NCBI GenBank assembly: GCA_017449675.1
Contig: JAFTFG010000010.1
Span: forward strand, 1-64,000
Origin: Prevotella sp.
GTDB lineage: Bacteria; Bacteroidota; Bacteroidia; Bacteroidales; Bacteroidaceae
Length of the DNA: 64,000 nt
Direction: 5' to 3'
Shown here: one piece after another, positions 35,749 to 43,922 of the stretch
Layout of the letters: each line of letters starts with the position of its first letter
Position numbering within the stretch: position 1 is the stretch's first letter
Notes under the pieces: generated by a model
Seen by the model: the letters and a program-made list of their open reading frames with translations, nothing else
Database searches by the model: none
What the model was told of the DNA's origin: nothing
Translations under genes and position numbers: made by a program

Positions 35749-37530
35749 ATGTCAGAATTAACAAAGAACGTCCAGCCATTGAACGACTTCAACTGGGAAG
35801 AGTTCGAGAATGGAAGGGTAGCAAACGTCAGCAAGGAAGAACTTGACAAGGCTTATGATGAGACACTGAACAAAGTCAGTGAGCATCAGGTTGTCGACGG
35901 TACTGTGATCAGTGTTGACAAGAAAGAGGTAGTCGTTAACATCGGCTACAAGAGCGACGGTATCATCCCCGCTTCTGAGTTCCGTTACAACCCCGACCTG
36001 AAGGTAGGCGACACTGTAGAAGTGTATGTAGAGAACGCAGAAGACAAGAAGGGACAACTTGTACTGTCACACAAGAAGGCTCGCCTCTCTAAGAGTTGGG
36101 ATCGTGTTAACGCTGCTCTTGACAATGAGGAAATCGTTCAGGGTTACATCAAGTGCCGTACGAAGGGCGGTATGATTGTTGACGTATTTGGTATCGAGGC
36201 ATTCCTGCCCGGTAGCCAAATTGACGTTCACCCCATACGCGACTACGACCAGTTCGTAGGAACCACGATGGACTTCAAGATTGTCAAGATCAATCAGGAG
36301 TTCCGCAACGTCGTTGTTTCTCACAAGGCTCTTATCGAGGCTGAGTTGGAGGCACAGAAGAAAGAAATCATCGGCAAACTGGAGAAGGGTCAGATTCTCG
36401 AAGGTACCGTTAAGAACATCACGTCTTACGGTGTATTCGTTGACCTCGGCGGTGTTGACGGACTCATCCACATCACCGATCTCTCTTGGGGCCGCGTAGA
36501 CGATCCTCATAAGGTAGTAGAACTTGACCAGAAGATCAATGTCGTTATCCTCGACTTTGATGACGAGAAGAAGCGCATTGCTCTGGGTCTGAAGCAACTC
36601 ACCCCACATCCTTGGGATGCTCTGGATGCCGACCTCAAGGTGGGTGACCACGTAAAGGGTAAGGTAGTCGTTATTGCCGACTACGGTGCATTTGTTGAGA
36701 TTCAGCCTGGTGTAGAGGGTCTGATCCACGTATCAGAGATGTCATGGAGCCAGCACCTGCGTTCCGCTCAGGAATTTATGAAGGTGGGTGACGACGTAGA
36801 GGCAGTAATCCTGACCCTCGACCGTGACGAGCGTAAGATGTCTCTCGGTATCAAACAGTTAAAGGAAGACCCATGGGAGGCTATCGACGTGAAGTATCCT
36901 ATTGGCAGCAAGCACACCGCACGTGTTCGCAACTTCACCAATTTCGGTGTATTCGTAGAACTCGAGGAAGGCGTGGATGGTCTGATTCACATCAGCGATC
37001 TCTCTTGGACCAAGAAGGTAAAGCATCCTTCAGAGTTCACACAGGTTGGTGCAGACATCGATGTCATCGTACTTGATATTGATAAGGAGAACCGCCGTCT
37101 CTCTCTCGGCCACAAGCAGTTGGAAGACAATCCTTGGGATGTCTTCGAGGGTAAGTACACCGTAGGTTCTATCCACGAGGGTAAGATTACCGAACTGTTG
37201 GAGAAGGGTGCTGTAGTATCTCTCGACAAGGACGTTGAAGGATTCGCTACTCCTAAGCACCTCGTCAAGGAAGACGGTTCACAGGCTCAGCAGGGTGAGG
37301 TTCTGCCCTTCAAGGTAATTGAGTTCAACAAGGACTCCAAGCGTATCATCCTGTCTCACAGCCGTACCTTCGAGGATCCTCAGCGTGAGGAGAAGAAGGC
37401 TGCCGCTAAGAAGACACGCGCTGCCAAGAAGGACGAGGCTCCAAAGATTGAGAACGTCGCAGCAAGCACCACACTCGGTGACCTTGACGTGCTGGCTAAT
37501 CTGAAGGCACAGATGGAGAAGAGTGAGTAA
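35749..37530 (+). CDS. rpsA: 30S ribosomal protein S1
   Basis: Protein of 593 residues with six S1 OB-fold repeats, seen as repeated VxxxGxFVxLxxGVxGLIHxSxxxW segments (for example NITSYGVFVDLGGVDGLIHITDLSW, VIADYGAFVEIQPGVEGLIHVSEMSW, NFTNFGVFVELEEGVDGLIHISDLSW). The sixth repeat is more divergent (LLEKGAVVSLDKDVEGFATPKHL). An acidic N-terminus and a Lys/Ala-rich tail (KKAAAKKTRAAKK) flank them. It helps mRNAs bind the ribosome, which matters in Bacteroidota with their poor Shine-Dalgarno use. Promoter, long leader and terminator are all visible, so it is a single-gene transcript. Confidence 0.96.
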   Translation: MSELTKNVQPLNDFNWEEFENGRVANVSKEELDKAYDETLNKVSEHQVVDGTVISVDKKEVVVNIGYKSDGIIPASEFRYNPDLKVGDTVEVYVENAEDKKGQLVLSHKKARLSKSWDRVNAALDNEEIVQGYIKCRTKGGMIVDVFGIEAFLPGSQIDVHPIRDYDQFVGTTMDFKIVKINQEFRNVVVSHKALIEAELEAQKKEIIGKLEKGQILEGTVKNITSYGVFVDLGGVDGLIHITDLSWGRVDDPHKVVELDQKINVVILDFDDEKKRIALGLKQLTPHPWDALDADLKVGDHVKGKVVVIADYGAFVEIQPGVEGLIHVSEMSWSQHLRSAQEFMKVGDDVEAVILTLDRDERKMSLGIKQLKEDPWEAIDVKYPIGSKHTARVRNFTNFGVFVELEEGVDGLIHISDLSWTKKVKHPSEFTQVGADIDVIVLDIDKENRRLSLGHKQLEDNPWDVFEGKYTVGSIHEGKITELLEKGAVVSLDKDVEGFATPKHLVKEDGSQAQQGEVLPFKVIEFNKDSKRIILSHSRTFEDPQREEKKAAAKKTRAAKKDEAPKIENVAASTTLGDLDVLANLKAQMEKSE

Positions 37531-37556
37531 TCCCCCACTCTCCTGACAGAATAAGA

Positions 37557-37594
37557 ATGGGCTGCATCATTTGGATGCAGCCCATATTATTTTA
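37557..37594. terminator. Bidirectional terminator between rpsA and the DUF3127 gene
   Basis: Perfect 12-bp stem ATGGGCTGCATC / GATGCAGCCCAT (37557-37568, 37574-37585) with loop ATTTG, followed by ATTATTTTAT on the forward strand. It can serve both convergent genes. Confidence 0.85.
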
Positions 37595-37612
37595 TACCTC
37601 TAGAACTTAATC

Positions 37613-38002
37613 CTAAAAGGGCAGGTCATCAGCACTTCCCTCTCCTGCGGATTCCTGTGCCGGAGGAAATGGTGTGGCGGATTGCGGAGCGTCAGCCTGT
37701 GGAGCAGCATATGGAGCGGCGGCTGGAGCAGCACCACGAGCCACGTTATAAGCACGAATCTCATTGAACCAACGACCATTGTACTCATGGGCATCAATAT
37801 CGAAACTAACCGTTACTTCCTCTCCGTTCTGGATATTGAACTGCTTGATACGATCTTCTCCGAAGATACGGAAGACACACTTACGAGGATACTGACCGGG
37901 AACCTCTATCACATATTCCTGTGACATCCAAGGATTACCCGTACGTGAGGACACTCCACTATTTGCTGGGAGTACAGCAATAATCTTACCTGTTAAATCC
38001 AT
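37613..38002 (-). CDS. DUF3127 OB-fold protein with SSB-like acidic tip
   Basis: Protein of 129 residues. The first ~85 residues are a DUF3127 domain (MDLTGKIIAVLPANSGVSSRTGNPWMSQEYVIE ... VSFDIDAHEYNGRWFNEIRAYNV), a predicted OB fold common in Bacteroidota. A low-complexity Ala/Pro/Gln linker leads to ESAGEGSADDLPF. The ending DDLPF is nearly the DDIPF tip by which bacterial SSB recruits replication and repair proteins. The gene is head to head with dnaN. A single-stranded DNA-binding role is inferred from fold, tail and context; the protein is not the canonical SSB. Confidence 0.8.
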   Translation of the reverse strand: MDLTGKIIAVLPANSGVSSRTGNPWMSQEYVIEVPGQYPRKCVFRIFGEDRIKQFNIQNGEEVTVSFDIDAHEYNGRWFNEIRAYNVARGAAPAAAPYAAPQADAPQSATPFPPAQESAGEGSADDLPF

Positions 38003-38094
38003 AATAATTTATTCGTTATTAGTTGTTGATTTTACGTTTCAGATTGCGAAATTACGAAAAATACTTTTAATTTGAGAATATTTTACGGAATATT

Positions 38095-38126
38095 TTTGCA
38101 TTTGAATAAGTAATTTTGTATTTTTG
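38095..38126 (+). promoter_or_regulatory. dnaN promoter
   Basis: TTTG 38095-38098, a 20-bp spacer, TATTTTTG 38119-38126; an overlapping TAATTTTG lies at 38111-38118. Confidence 0.75.
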
Positions 38127-38167
38127 TAGTCAATTTGAATGACTTAAAACAAATAAACGAAATACTC

Positions 38168-39292
38168 ATGAGATTTACAGTATCCAGCACTGCGCTCAGC
38201 AGCAAACTCAACGCTCTTTCGAGAGTGATCAACAGCAAGAACTCCTTGCCTATCTTAGCAGACTTTTTGTTCGACATCCAGGACAACGTGCTTCATCTGA
38301 CTGCCTCTGACAGTGAGAATGTGATGAACACGCAATTAGAACTGACCGACTGTGACGGGAATGCCCGTTTCGCTATTGGTAACCACGACCTGTTGGAGGC
38401 CGTCAAGGGATTTTCCGAGCAGCCGATTACCTTTGATGTCAATCTGCAAGAGAATATGGCCAAGATCAGTTACCAAAACGGCCTATTCTCCCTACCTATT
38501 GAGAGTGCTGATGAATACCCACAGTCACAGGCTGTCGGCGAGAGTGCTCATGTAATCACGATCTCCAGCGATCTCCTGGCCGAAAACATCAACCGTTCAT
38601 TATTCGCAACAGCTCAAGATGAGTTGCGTCCTGTCATGAACGGTATCTACTTCGACCTGACTCCTGAGTGTCTGGCCTTGGTAGCCTCCGATGGTCACAA
38701 ATTGGTCCGCAATAAGATATTCGCCATTCAGAGTGAGCAGCCTGCCTCATTCATCCTTCCCAAGAAACCGGCTTCTCTATTGAAGAACCTGTTACAGAAG
38801 GACGGAGGGGACGTGGAGATTCGCTTTGACGAGCGTAATGCACAGATACGTTATGCTGACGGACAGATTATCTGTCGACTGATAGAGGGACGCTATCCGA
38901 ACTACAACTCTGTGATACCTCAAGGTAATCCCAATGTACTGACGGTCGACCGTCTGGCACTGTTGGCAGCCCTACGCCGTGTACAGCCATTCTCCAATGA
39001 CTCTAGCAACTTAATCCGTTTCCACGTGGAAGGCGGAACCCTTCAGTTGGACGCAGAGGACTATGACTTCTCCAAGACAGCCACAGAACGGATGTCATGC
39101 GACTACAACGGACAGCCTATGAGTATCGGTTTCAAGGGAGCATCTTTCATTGAGATACTCAGTAACTTCGATTGTCAGGAGGTCATTATTCAATTGGCTG
39201 ATCCTAGCCGCGCCGGTCTGGTCGTTCCCTCTGAACAGCCAGAAAACCAAGACGTACTGATGCTGATGATGCCTATGCTCATCAATGACTAA
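38168..39292 (+). CDS. dnaN: DNA polymerase III sliding clamp (beta subunit)
   Basis: Protein of 374 residues from ATG 38168 (MRFTVSSTALSSKLNALSRVINSKNSLPILADFLFDI); 11 upstream codons in the frame are unlike the family. Three clamp domains are recognisable: LHLTASDSENVMNTQLEL, the RSLFATAQDELRPVMNGIYFDL block, and the C-terminal VVPSEQPENQDVLMLMMPMLIND ending. It forms the ring that keeps DNA polymerase III on DNA. It heads the conserved Bacteroidales run dnaN - exonuclease - coaBC - DUF4835 - recN. Confidence 0.96.
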   Translation: MRFTVSSTALSSKLNALSRVINSKNSLPILADFLFDIQDNVLHLTASDSENVMNTQLELTDCDGNARFAIGNHDLLEAVKGFSEQPITFDVNLQENMAKISYQNGLFSLPIESADEYPQSQAVGESAHVITISSDLLAENINRSLFATAQDELRPVMNGIYFDLTPECLALVASDGHKLVRNKIFAIQSEQPASFILPKKPASLLKNLLQKDGGDVEIRFDERNAQIRYADGQIICRLIEGRYPNYNSVIPQGNPNVLTVDRLALLAALRRVQPFSNDSSNLIRFHVEGGTLQLDAEDYDFSKTATERMSCDYNGQPMSIGFKGASFIEILSNFDCQEVIIQLADPSRAGLVVPSEQPENQDVLMLMMPMLIND

Positions 39293-39303
39293 TCTCTTAG
39301 CGA

Positions 39304-40161
39304 ATGAAACTCAATTTACAGAAACCACTTGTCATATTTGATTTGGAGACCACGGGCCTTGACCTTGTCAAGGACCGTGTCATTCAAATATCCTATATCA
39401 AAGTCTATCCCGACGGGAAGGAAGAGCGAGGCAACCATCTCATCAATCCGGAGAAACCCATCCCTGAGGTGGTGGAAGCACTTACCGGTATTAAGAACAC
39501 TGATGTCAAGGACAAGCCCACCTTCAAGCAGATGGCCCAACAGTTATATCAGGTTTTTAGCGGTAGTGATATTGCCGGTTATAACTCCAATCACTTTGAT
39601 GTCCCCCTATTAGCAGAGGAATTCCTTCGTGCCGGTATTGACTTCGACTTCACAAAATGTCGTCTGATAGACGTTCAGACCATCTATCATAAGATGGAGC
39701 GCCGTAATCTGGCCGCTGCCTATAAGTTCTATTGCGGCAGGAAGATGGAAGAAGACTTCACGGCCCATCGCGCTGATGAGGATACGGAGGCCACCTATCG
39801 GGTACTTCAAGGACAGTTGGAGATGTATACCGCAGAGAAACAGGAAGACCCGGAGCGTGTCTTGCAGAATGACATGCAGTATCTCGCAGACTTCTCAAGG
39901 GCCAATAACAACATCGATTTTGCCGGGCGTATCGTATGGGGTGAACTCAAAGACCGGATGGGAAAGACAGTTGTCGACAAGGACGGCAATCCTGTCATGA
40001 CAGAAGTGTTCAATTTCGGTAAGCATAAAGGTGAACCAGTGACACAGGTATTACGCTATGACCCTGGTTATTACAGTTGGATATTGGCAGGTGACTTTAC
40101 CTATAATACCAAACAAGTTCTCACACGAATCCGTTTGCGTGAGAGTCAAATGAATGGATAA
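39304..40161 (+). CDS. 3'-5' exonuclease, DnaQ-like (DEDDh)
   Basis: Protein of 285 residues. Exo I is VIFDLETTGLDLVKDRVIQIS, Exo II is GYNSNHFDVPLLAEEFLRAG, and Exo III is HRADEDTEATYRVL, so all DEDDh catalytic acids and the His are present. A C-terminal extension (residues about 235-285, FNFGKHKGEPVTQVLRYDPGYYSWILAGDF) matches the small domain seen in exonuclease X-type proteins. It lies 11 bp after dnaN, so it is a good candidate for a proofreading or clamp-associated nuclease, although Bacteroidota also encode PolC/DnaE-linked exonucleases elsewhere. Confidence 0.88.
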   Translation: MKLNLQKPLVIFDLETTGLDLVKDRVIQISYIKVYPDGKEERGNHLINPEKPIPEVVEALTGIKNTDVKDKPTFKQMAQQLYQVFSGSDIAGYNSNHFDVPLLAEEFLRAGIDFDFTKCRLIDVQTIYHKMERRNLAAAYKFYCGRKMEEDFTAHRADEDTEATYRVLQGQLEMYTAEKQEDPERVLQNDMQYLADFSRANNNIDFAGRIVWGELKDRMGKTVVDKDGNPVMTEVFNFGKHKGEPVTQVLRYDPGYYSWILAGDFTYNTKQVLTRIRLRESQMNG

Positions 40162-40164
40162 GAC

Positions 40165-41358
40165 ATGCTGAAAGGGAAAAAGATCGTACTGGGAATTACG
40201 GGTTCCATAGCAGCATATAAGGCTTGCTATATCATTCGCGGACTCATCAAGGCCGGTGCTGAGGTACAGGTGGTTATCACTCCCGCTGGTAAGGAGTTCA
40301 TCACCCCCATCACACTCTCTGCCTTGACGCAGAAACCTGTCATTAGCGATTTCTTCTCCCAGCGTGACGGTACATGGCACTCCCATGTGGCACTGGGGCT
40401 CTGGGCTGATGCCATGCTGATAGCACCCTGTACGGCCTCCACCTTAGGGAAGATGGCGCATGGTGTTGCAGACAATATGCTCATCACCACCTATCTCTCG
40501 ATGAAGGCTCCTGTATTCATTGCTCCGGCTATGGATCTGGACATGTATCAGCATCCCACCACCCAAGAGAACCTCCGCAAACTACAGTCATTCGGTAATC
40601 AGGTGATAGAGCCGCAAAGCGGTTTTCTGGCCTCTGGACTGGAAGGCAAAGGACGTATGGAGGAACCAGAACAGATTGTAGCCTATCTGGACCGTGCCCT
40701 GTCTGCCACGACCCCGCTCACCGGTAAGAAGATTATGATTACGGCAGGTCCTACTTATGAGAAGATCGACCCTGTGCGTTTCATCGGCAACTACTCTAGC
40801 GGGAAGATGGGCTTTGCCCTCGCAGAGGAATGTGCGGCAAGAGGTGCCGAAGTCACCCTCGTCGCCGGTCCCGTATCCCTGAAGACCGAACATCCTAACA
40901 TCCGTCGCATTGACGTGGAGAGTTGCGAGGAGATGTATCAGGCGGCCACCCAGTCATTTACAGACAGTGATGCAGCCATTCTGTGTGCAGCCGTTGCTGA
41001 CTTCCGGCCAGAGACCGTGGCTGAAGAGAAAATCAAACGGGAGCATGACGACCTCGTCATCCGTCTGAAGCCCACCCACGATATTGCCGCAGAACTGGGT
41101 CGTCGGAAACGTCCCGACCAGGTATTGGTAGGTTTCGCCCTGGAGACCAACAACGAGGAAGTCAACGCCCATCACAAACTGGAGAAGAAGAATCTCGACT
41201 TCATCGTCCTGAACTCTCTCCGCCATGAAGGGACGTGTTTTCAATCTGACGAGAATCAGATCAGTATCATCTCCCCTACAGGACAGAAAGACTATGAGCG
41301 CAAGCCGAAGGATCTAGTAGCGGCAGACATCATCAACGAACTATCGGCAATCCTATGA
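40165..41358 (+). CDS. coaBC: Bifunctional phosphopantothenoylcysteine decarboxylase / phosphopantothenate-cysteine ligase
   Basis: Protein of 397 residues. The N-terminal flavoprotein domain shows GITGSIAAYKACYIIRGLIKAG, the catalytic His in GTWHSHVALGLWADAMLIAPCTASTLGKMAHGVADNML, and APAMDLDMYQHPTTQEN. The C-terminal ligase begins near residue 190 with KIMITAGPTYEKIDPVRFIGNYSSGKMGFALAEE and contains the KKNLDFIVLN block. Two steps of coenzyme A synthesis, in the cytosol. It starts 3 bp after the exonuclease stop and its stop overlaps the next ATG. Confidence 0.96.
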   Translation: MLKGKKIVLGITGSIAAYKACYIIRGLIKAGAEVQVVITPAGKEFITPITLSALTQKPVISDFFSQRDGTWHSHVALGLWADAMLIAPCTASTLGKMAHGVADNMLITTYLSMKAPVFIAPAMDLDMYQHPTTQENLRKLQSFGNQVIEPQSGFLASGLEGKGRMEEPEQIVAYLDRALSATTPLTGKKIMITAGPTYEKIDPVRFIGNYSSGKMGFALAEECAARGAEVTLVAGPVSLKTEHPNIRRIDVESCEEMYQAATQSFTDSDAAILCAAVADFRPETVAEEKIKREHDDLVIRLKPTHDIAAELGRRKRPDQVLVGFALETNNEEVNAHHKLEKKNLDFIVLNSLRHEGTCFQSDENQISIISPTGQKDYERKPKDLVAADIINELSAIL

Positions 41359-42254
41359 GAAAGTGTATCTGGCTATTCCTCTTCATATGCTGTTCGTTCA
41401 GTCTTCAAGCACAGGAACTGAATGCTAAGGTCACCATCAACCATGCCCAGATACAAGGTACGGATGCCAGTATCTTCGAAACGTTACAACAGTCGTTGGA
41501 GCAGTTTGTCAACGAACGGCAATGGACTGATTATCAGTTTCAAAAACATGAGCGCATCAACTGCAACTTCAATATCACCATTACCAAATACGACAAGGAT
41601 GCCAATCGTTTCGAGGCCTCGGCAATGATACAGGCTAACCGTCCTGTCTATCACTCTACCTATACCTCCACCTTATATAATAATAAGGATGACGATTTCC
41701 ATTTCGAGTATGCCCAGTTCGACCAACTGAATTTCCAAGAGGAGATGATTGACAACCAGTTGACGGCTCTCTTCGCCTATTACGCCTACCTCATCATAGG
41801 CCTCAACCTTGACAGTTTCTCACCCATGGGTGGCACCGATGTATTACAGCGTTGCCTGAATCTGGTCAACAACACCCAGAACCTGGGTTATACCGGATGG
41901 AAAGCCTTTGAGACCAGCCGTAACCGTTTTGCCATCATCAATGATTATCTTGACGAGGGTATGAAACCTATACGCCAGTTACAGTATGACTACTACCGTA
42001 CAGGACTTGACGAGATGGCGAATAATGCGGAACGAGGGAGAACCAATATCACTACGGCTCTCGAGAACCTCAAGCAAGCCCATGAGAACAAACCGTTGAG
42101 TCTGCTTCCGCAGATATGGACAGACTACAAACGGGATGAACTCGCCTCCATCTATCACGGAAAAGGAACCCAGAAAGAGAAGGAACAGGTCTATGATCTG
42201 CTCTTCTCTATCAATGCATCACAGAGTAATGCATGGGACAAAATTAAGAATTAA
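41355..42254 (+). CDS. DUF4835 family exported protein (PorD-like)
   Basis: Protein of 299 residues. The signal peptide is MRKCIWLFLFICCSFSLQAQ. The body (ELNAKVTINHAQIQGTDASIFETLQQSLEQFVNERQWT ... FYAYYAYLIIGLNLDSFSPMGGTDVLQR-type region) matches the Bacteroidota DUF4835 family at full length. I recall this family being annotated as the type IX secretion component PorD, but I hold that only tentatively. Periplasmic location is expected. It overlaps coaBC by 4 bp and precedes recN by 2 bp, a layout conserved in Bacteroidales. Confidence 0.82.
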   Translation: MRKCIWLFLFICCSFSLQAQELNAKVTINHAQIQGTDASIFETLQQSLEQFVNERQWTDYQFQKHERINCNFNITITKYDKDANRFEASAMIQANRPVYHSTYTSTLYNNKDDDFHFEYAQFDQLNFQEEMIDNQLTALFAYYAYLIIGLNLDSFSPMGGTDVLQRCLNLVNNTQNLGYTGWKAFETSRNRFAIINDYLDEGMKPIRQLQYDYYRTGLDEMANNAERGRTNITTALENLKQAHENKPLSLLPQIWTDYKRDELASIYHGKGTQKEKEQVYDLLFSINASQSNAWDKIKN

Positions 42255-42256
42255 GG

Positions 42257-43921
42257 ATGCTTAGACAACTATACATTAAGAACTTCACACTCATTGATGA
42301 GTTGGATATAGAGTTACGTCCCGGTTTCTCCGTCATCACGGGTGAGACGGGAGCCGGTAAGAGTATCATCCTCGGAGCCATCGGTCTGCTGCTTGGTCAA
42401 CGGGCTGACTCCAAGACAGTCAAGCAAGGTGCGGACCGTTGTGTGATAGAGGCCCATTTCGACCTGAGCAAGTATCAGTTAGAGGCATTCTTTACAGAGA
42501 ATGACATCGACTATGATGCCACCGACTGTATCATCCGTCGTGAACTCACAGCAGCAGGAAAGAGCCGTGCGTTCATCAACGACTCACCGGTAGCACTCTC
42601 ACAACTGAAAGAGTTGGGCGATATGCTGGTGGATGTCCACTCACAGCATCAGAACCTGCTACTGGGTAAACAGGACTTCCAGTTGGAGGTGGTTGATATC
42701 CTGGCCAAAGATCAGGAACTGTTGGCAGCATATCACTCCCTATACAGCGACTACCACGAGAAACAACGACAGTTGGAGGAGTTACGGGAGGAAACGGAAC
42801 GCAACCGACAGCACTTGGATTTCATACAGTTCCAATATGAAGAACTCGTCAATGCCCATCTGGAGGAAGAAGAACAAGACGAGTTGGAGCAGTTACGGGA
42901 GACGATGACCCATAGCGAGGATATCAAGACGGCACTCTATGAGGCACAGACCCATCTCTCTGCCGACGAGCAAGGTATCCTCTCCTTATTGCGTAAGTCA
43001 CTGGCAGCCCTCCGGTCGATAGCAACAGTCTATCCTGTCACACAAGAATGGACTGAGCGTATGGACAACTGTCAGATAGAACTCAAAGACATCGCTGAGG
43101 ATGTGGCTGCACAGTTGGAGACCGTTGATTTCGACCCCAGTGAGTTGGAGCGTATCAACCAGCGTCTCGACCTCTTATATGATCTCCAGAAGAAATACCA
43201 TGCAGAGGATGTGGCTGCACTCATCCGACAGTGCGAGGAACTGAAACGCCAGTTGAGCATAATAGAGAACAGTGATGAGACACTGGCTGCTCTGGAAACA
43301 GAGATAGCGACATTACAAGAGAAATGTCAACGCCAAGCCGACAAGATCACCAAACAGCGTCAACAGGCTGCCAAAGAGATTGAGAGACAGATGCTTGAGC
43401 GATTGGTCACCCTGGGGATGCCGCACGTCCGTTTTGAGGTGACACTACAGAAGAAGACACTGCGGAAGGACGGACAAGACGATATCTCCTTCCTGTTCAG
43501 TGCCAATACCTCCAGTCCACTGCAACCCATCTCGCAGGTGGCTTCCGGTGGTGAGATCGCACGTGTCATGCTCTCCTTGAAAGCGATGATTAGCGGTGCC
43601 GTCAAACTCCCCACCATCATCTTTGACGAGATAGACACTGGTGTCAGCGGGAAGATCGCTGAGAGGATGGCAGAGATCATGCAGGAGATGGGTGCTCACG
43701 ATCGACAAGTCATCTCTATCACCCACCTTCCACAGATTGCGGCTCTCGGAAGTACCCACTATCACGTATCTAAACAAGAGACCCCGTCAGGTACCACCAC
43801 ACAGATGCAACTCCTTAACATGGAGCAACGTGTCCGGGAGGTGGCCCAGATGCTGAGTGGCAGTGATATCACACCCGCTGCTATAGAAAATGCTAAAGAA
43901 CTATTAAAAATAGAGAACTGA
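42257..43921 (+). CDS. recN: DNA repair protein RecN
   Basis: Protein of 554 residues. The SMC-like ABC ATPase is split: Walker A at GFSVITGETGAGKSIILGAIGLLLGQRAD near the N-terminus, and the signature QVASGGEIARVMLSLKAM with Walker B TIIFDEIDTGVSG and HLPQIAALG near the C-terminus. Long coiled coils (about 160-370, rich in Glu, Leu and Gln) lie between. It acts early in double-strand break repair, holding ends together. VHSQHQNLLLG is the RecN family block after Walker A. Confidence 0.96.
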   Translation: MLRQLYIKNFTLIDELDIELRPGFSVITGETGAGKSIILGAIGLLLGQRADSKTVKQGADRCVIEAHFDLSKYQLEAFFTENDIDYDATDCIIRRELTAAGKSRAFINDSPVALSQLKELGDMLVDVHSQHQNLLLGKQDFQLEVVDILAKDQELLAAYHSLYSDYHEKQRQLEELREETERNRQHLDFIQFQYEELVNAHLEEEEQDELEQLRETMTHSEDIKTALYEAQTHLSADEQGILSLLRKSLAALRSIATVYPVTQEWTERMDNCQIELKDIAEDVAAQLETVDFDPSELERINQRLDLLYDLQKKYHAEDVAALIRQCEELKRQLSIIENSDETLAALETEIATLQEKCQRQADKITKQRQQAAKEIERQMLERLVTLGMPHVRFEVTLQKKTLRKDGQDDISFLFSANTSSPLQPISQVASGGEIARVMLSLKAMISGAVKLPTIIFDEIDTGVSGKIAERMAEIMQEMGAHDRQVISITHLPQIAALGSTHYHVSKQETPSGTTTQMQLLNMEQRVREVAQMLSGSDITPAAIENAKELLKIEN

Positions 43922-43922
43922 A

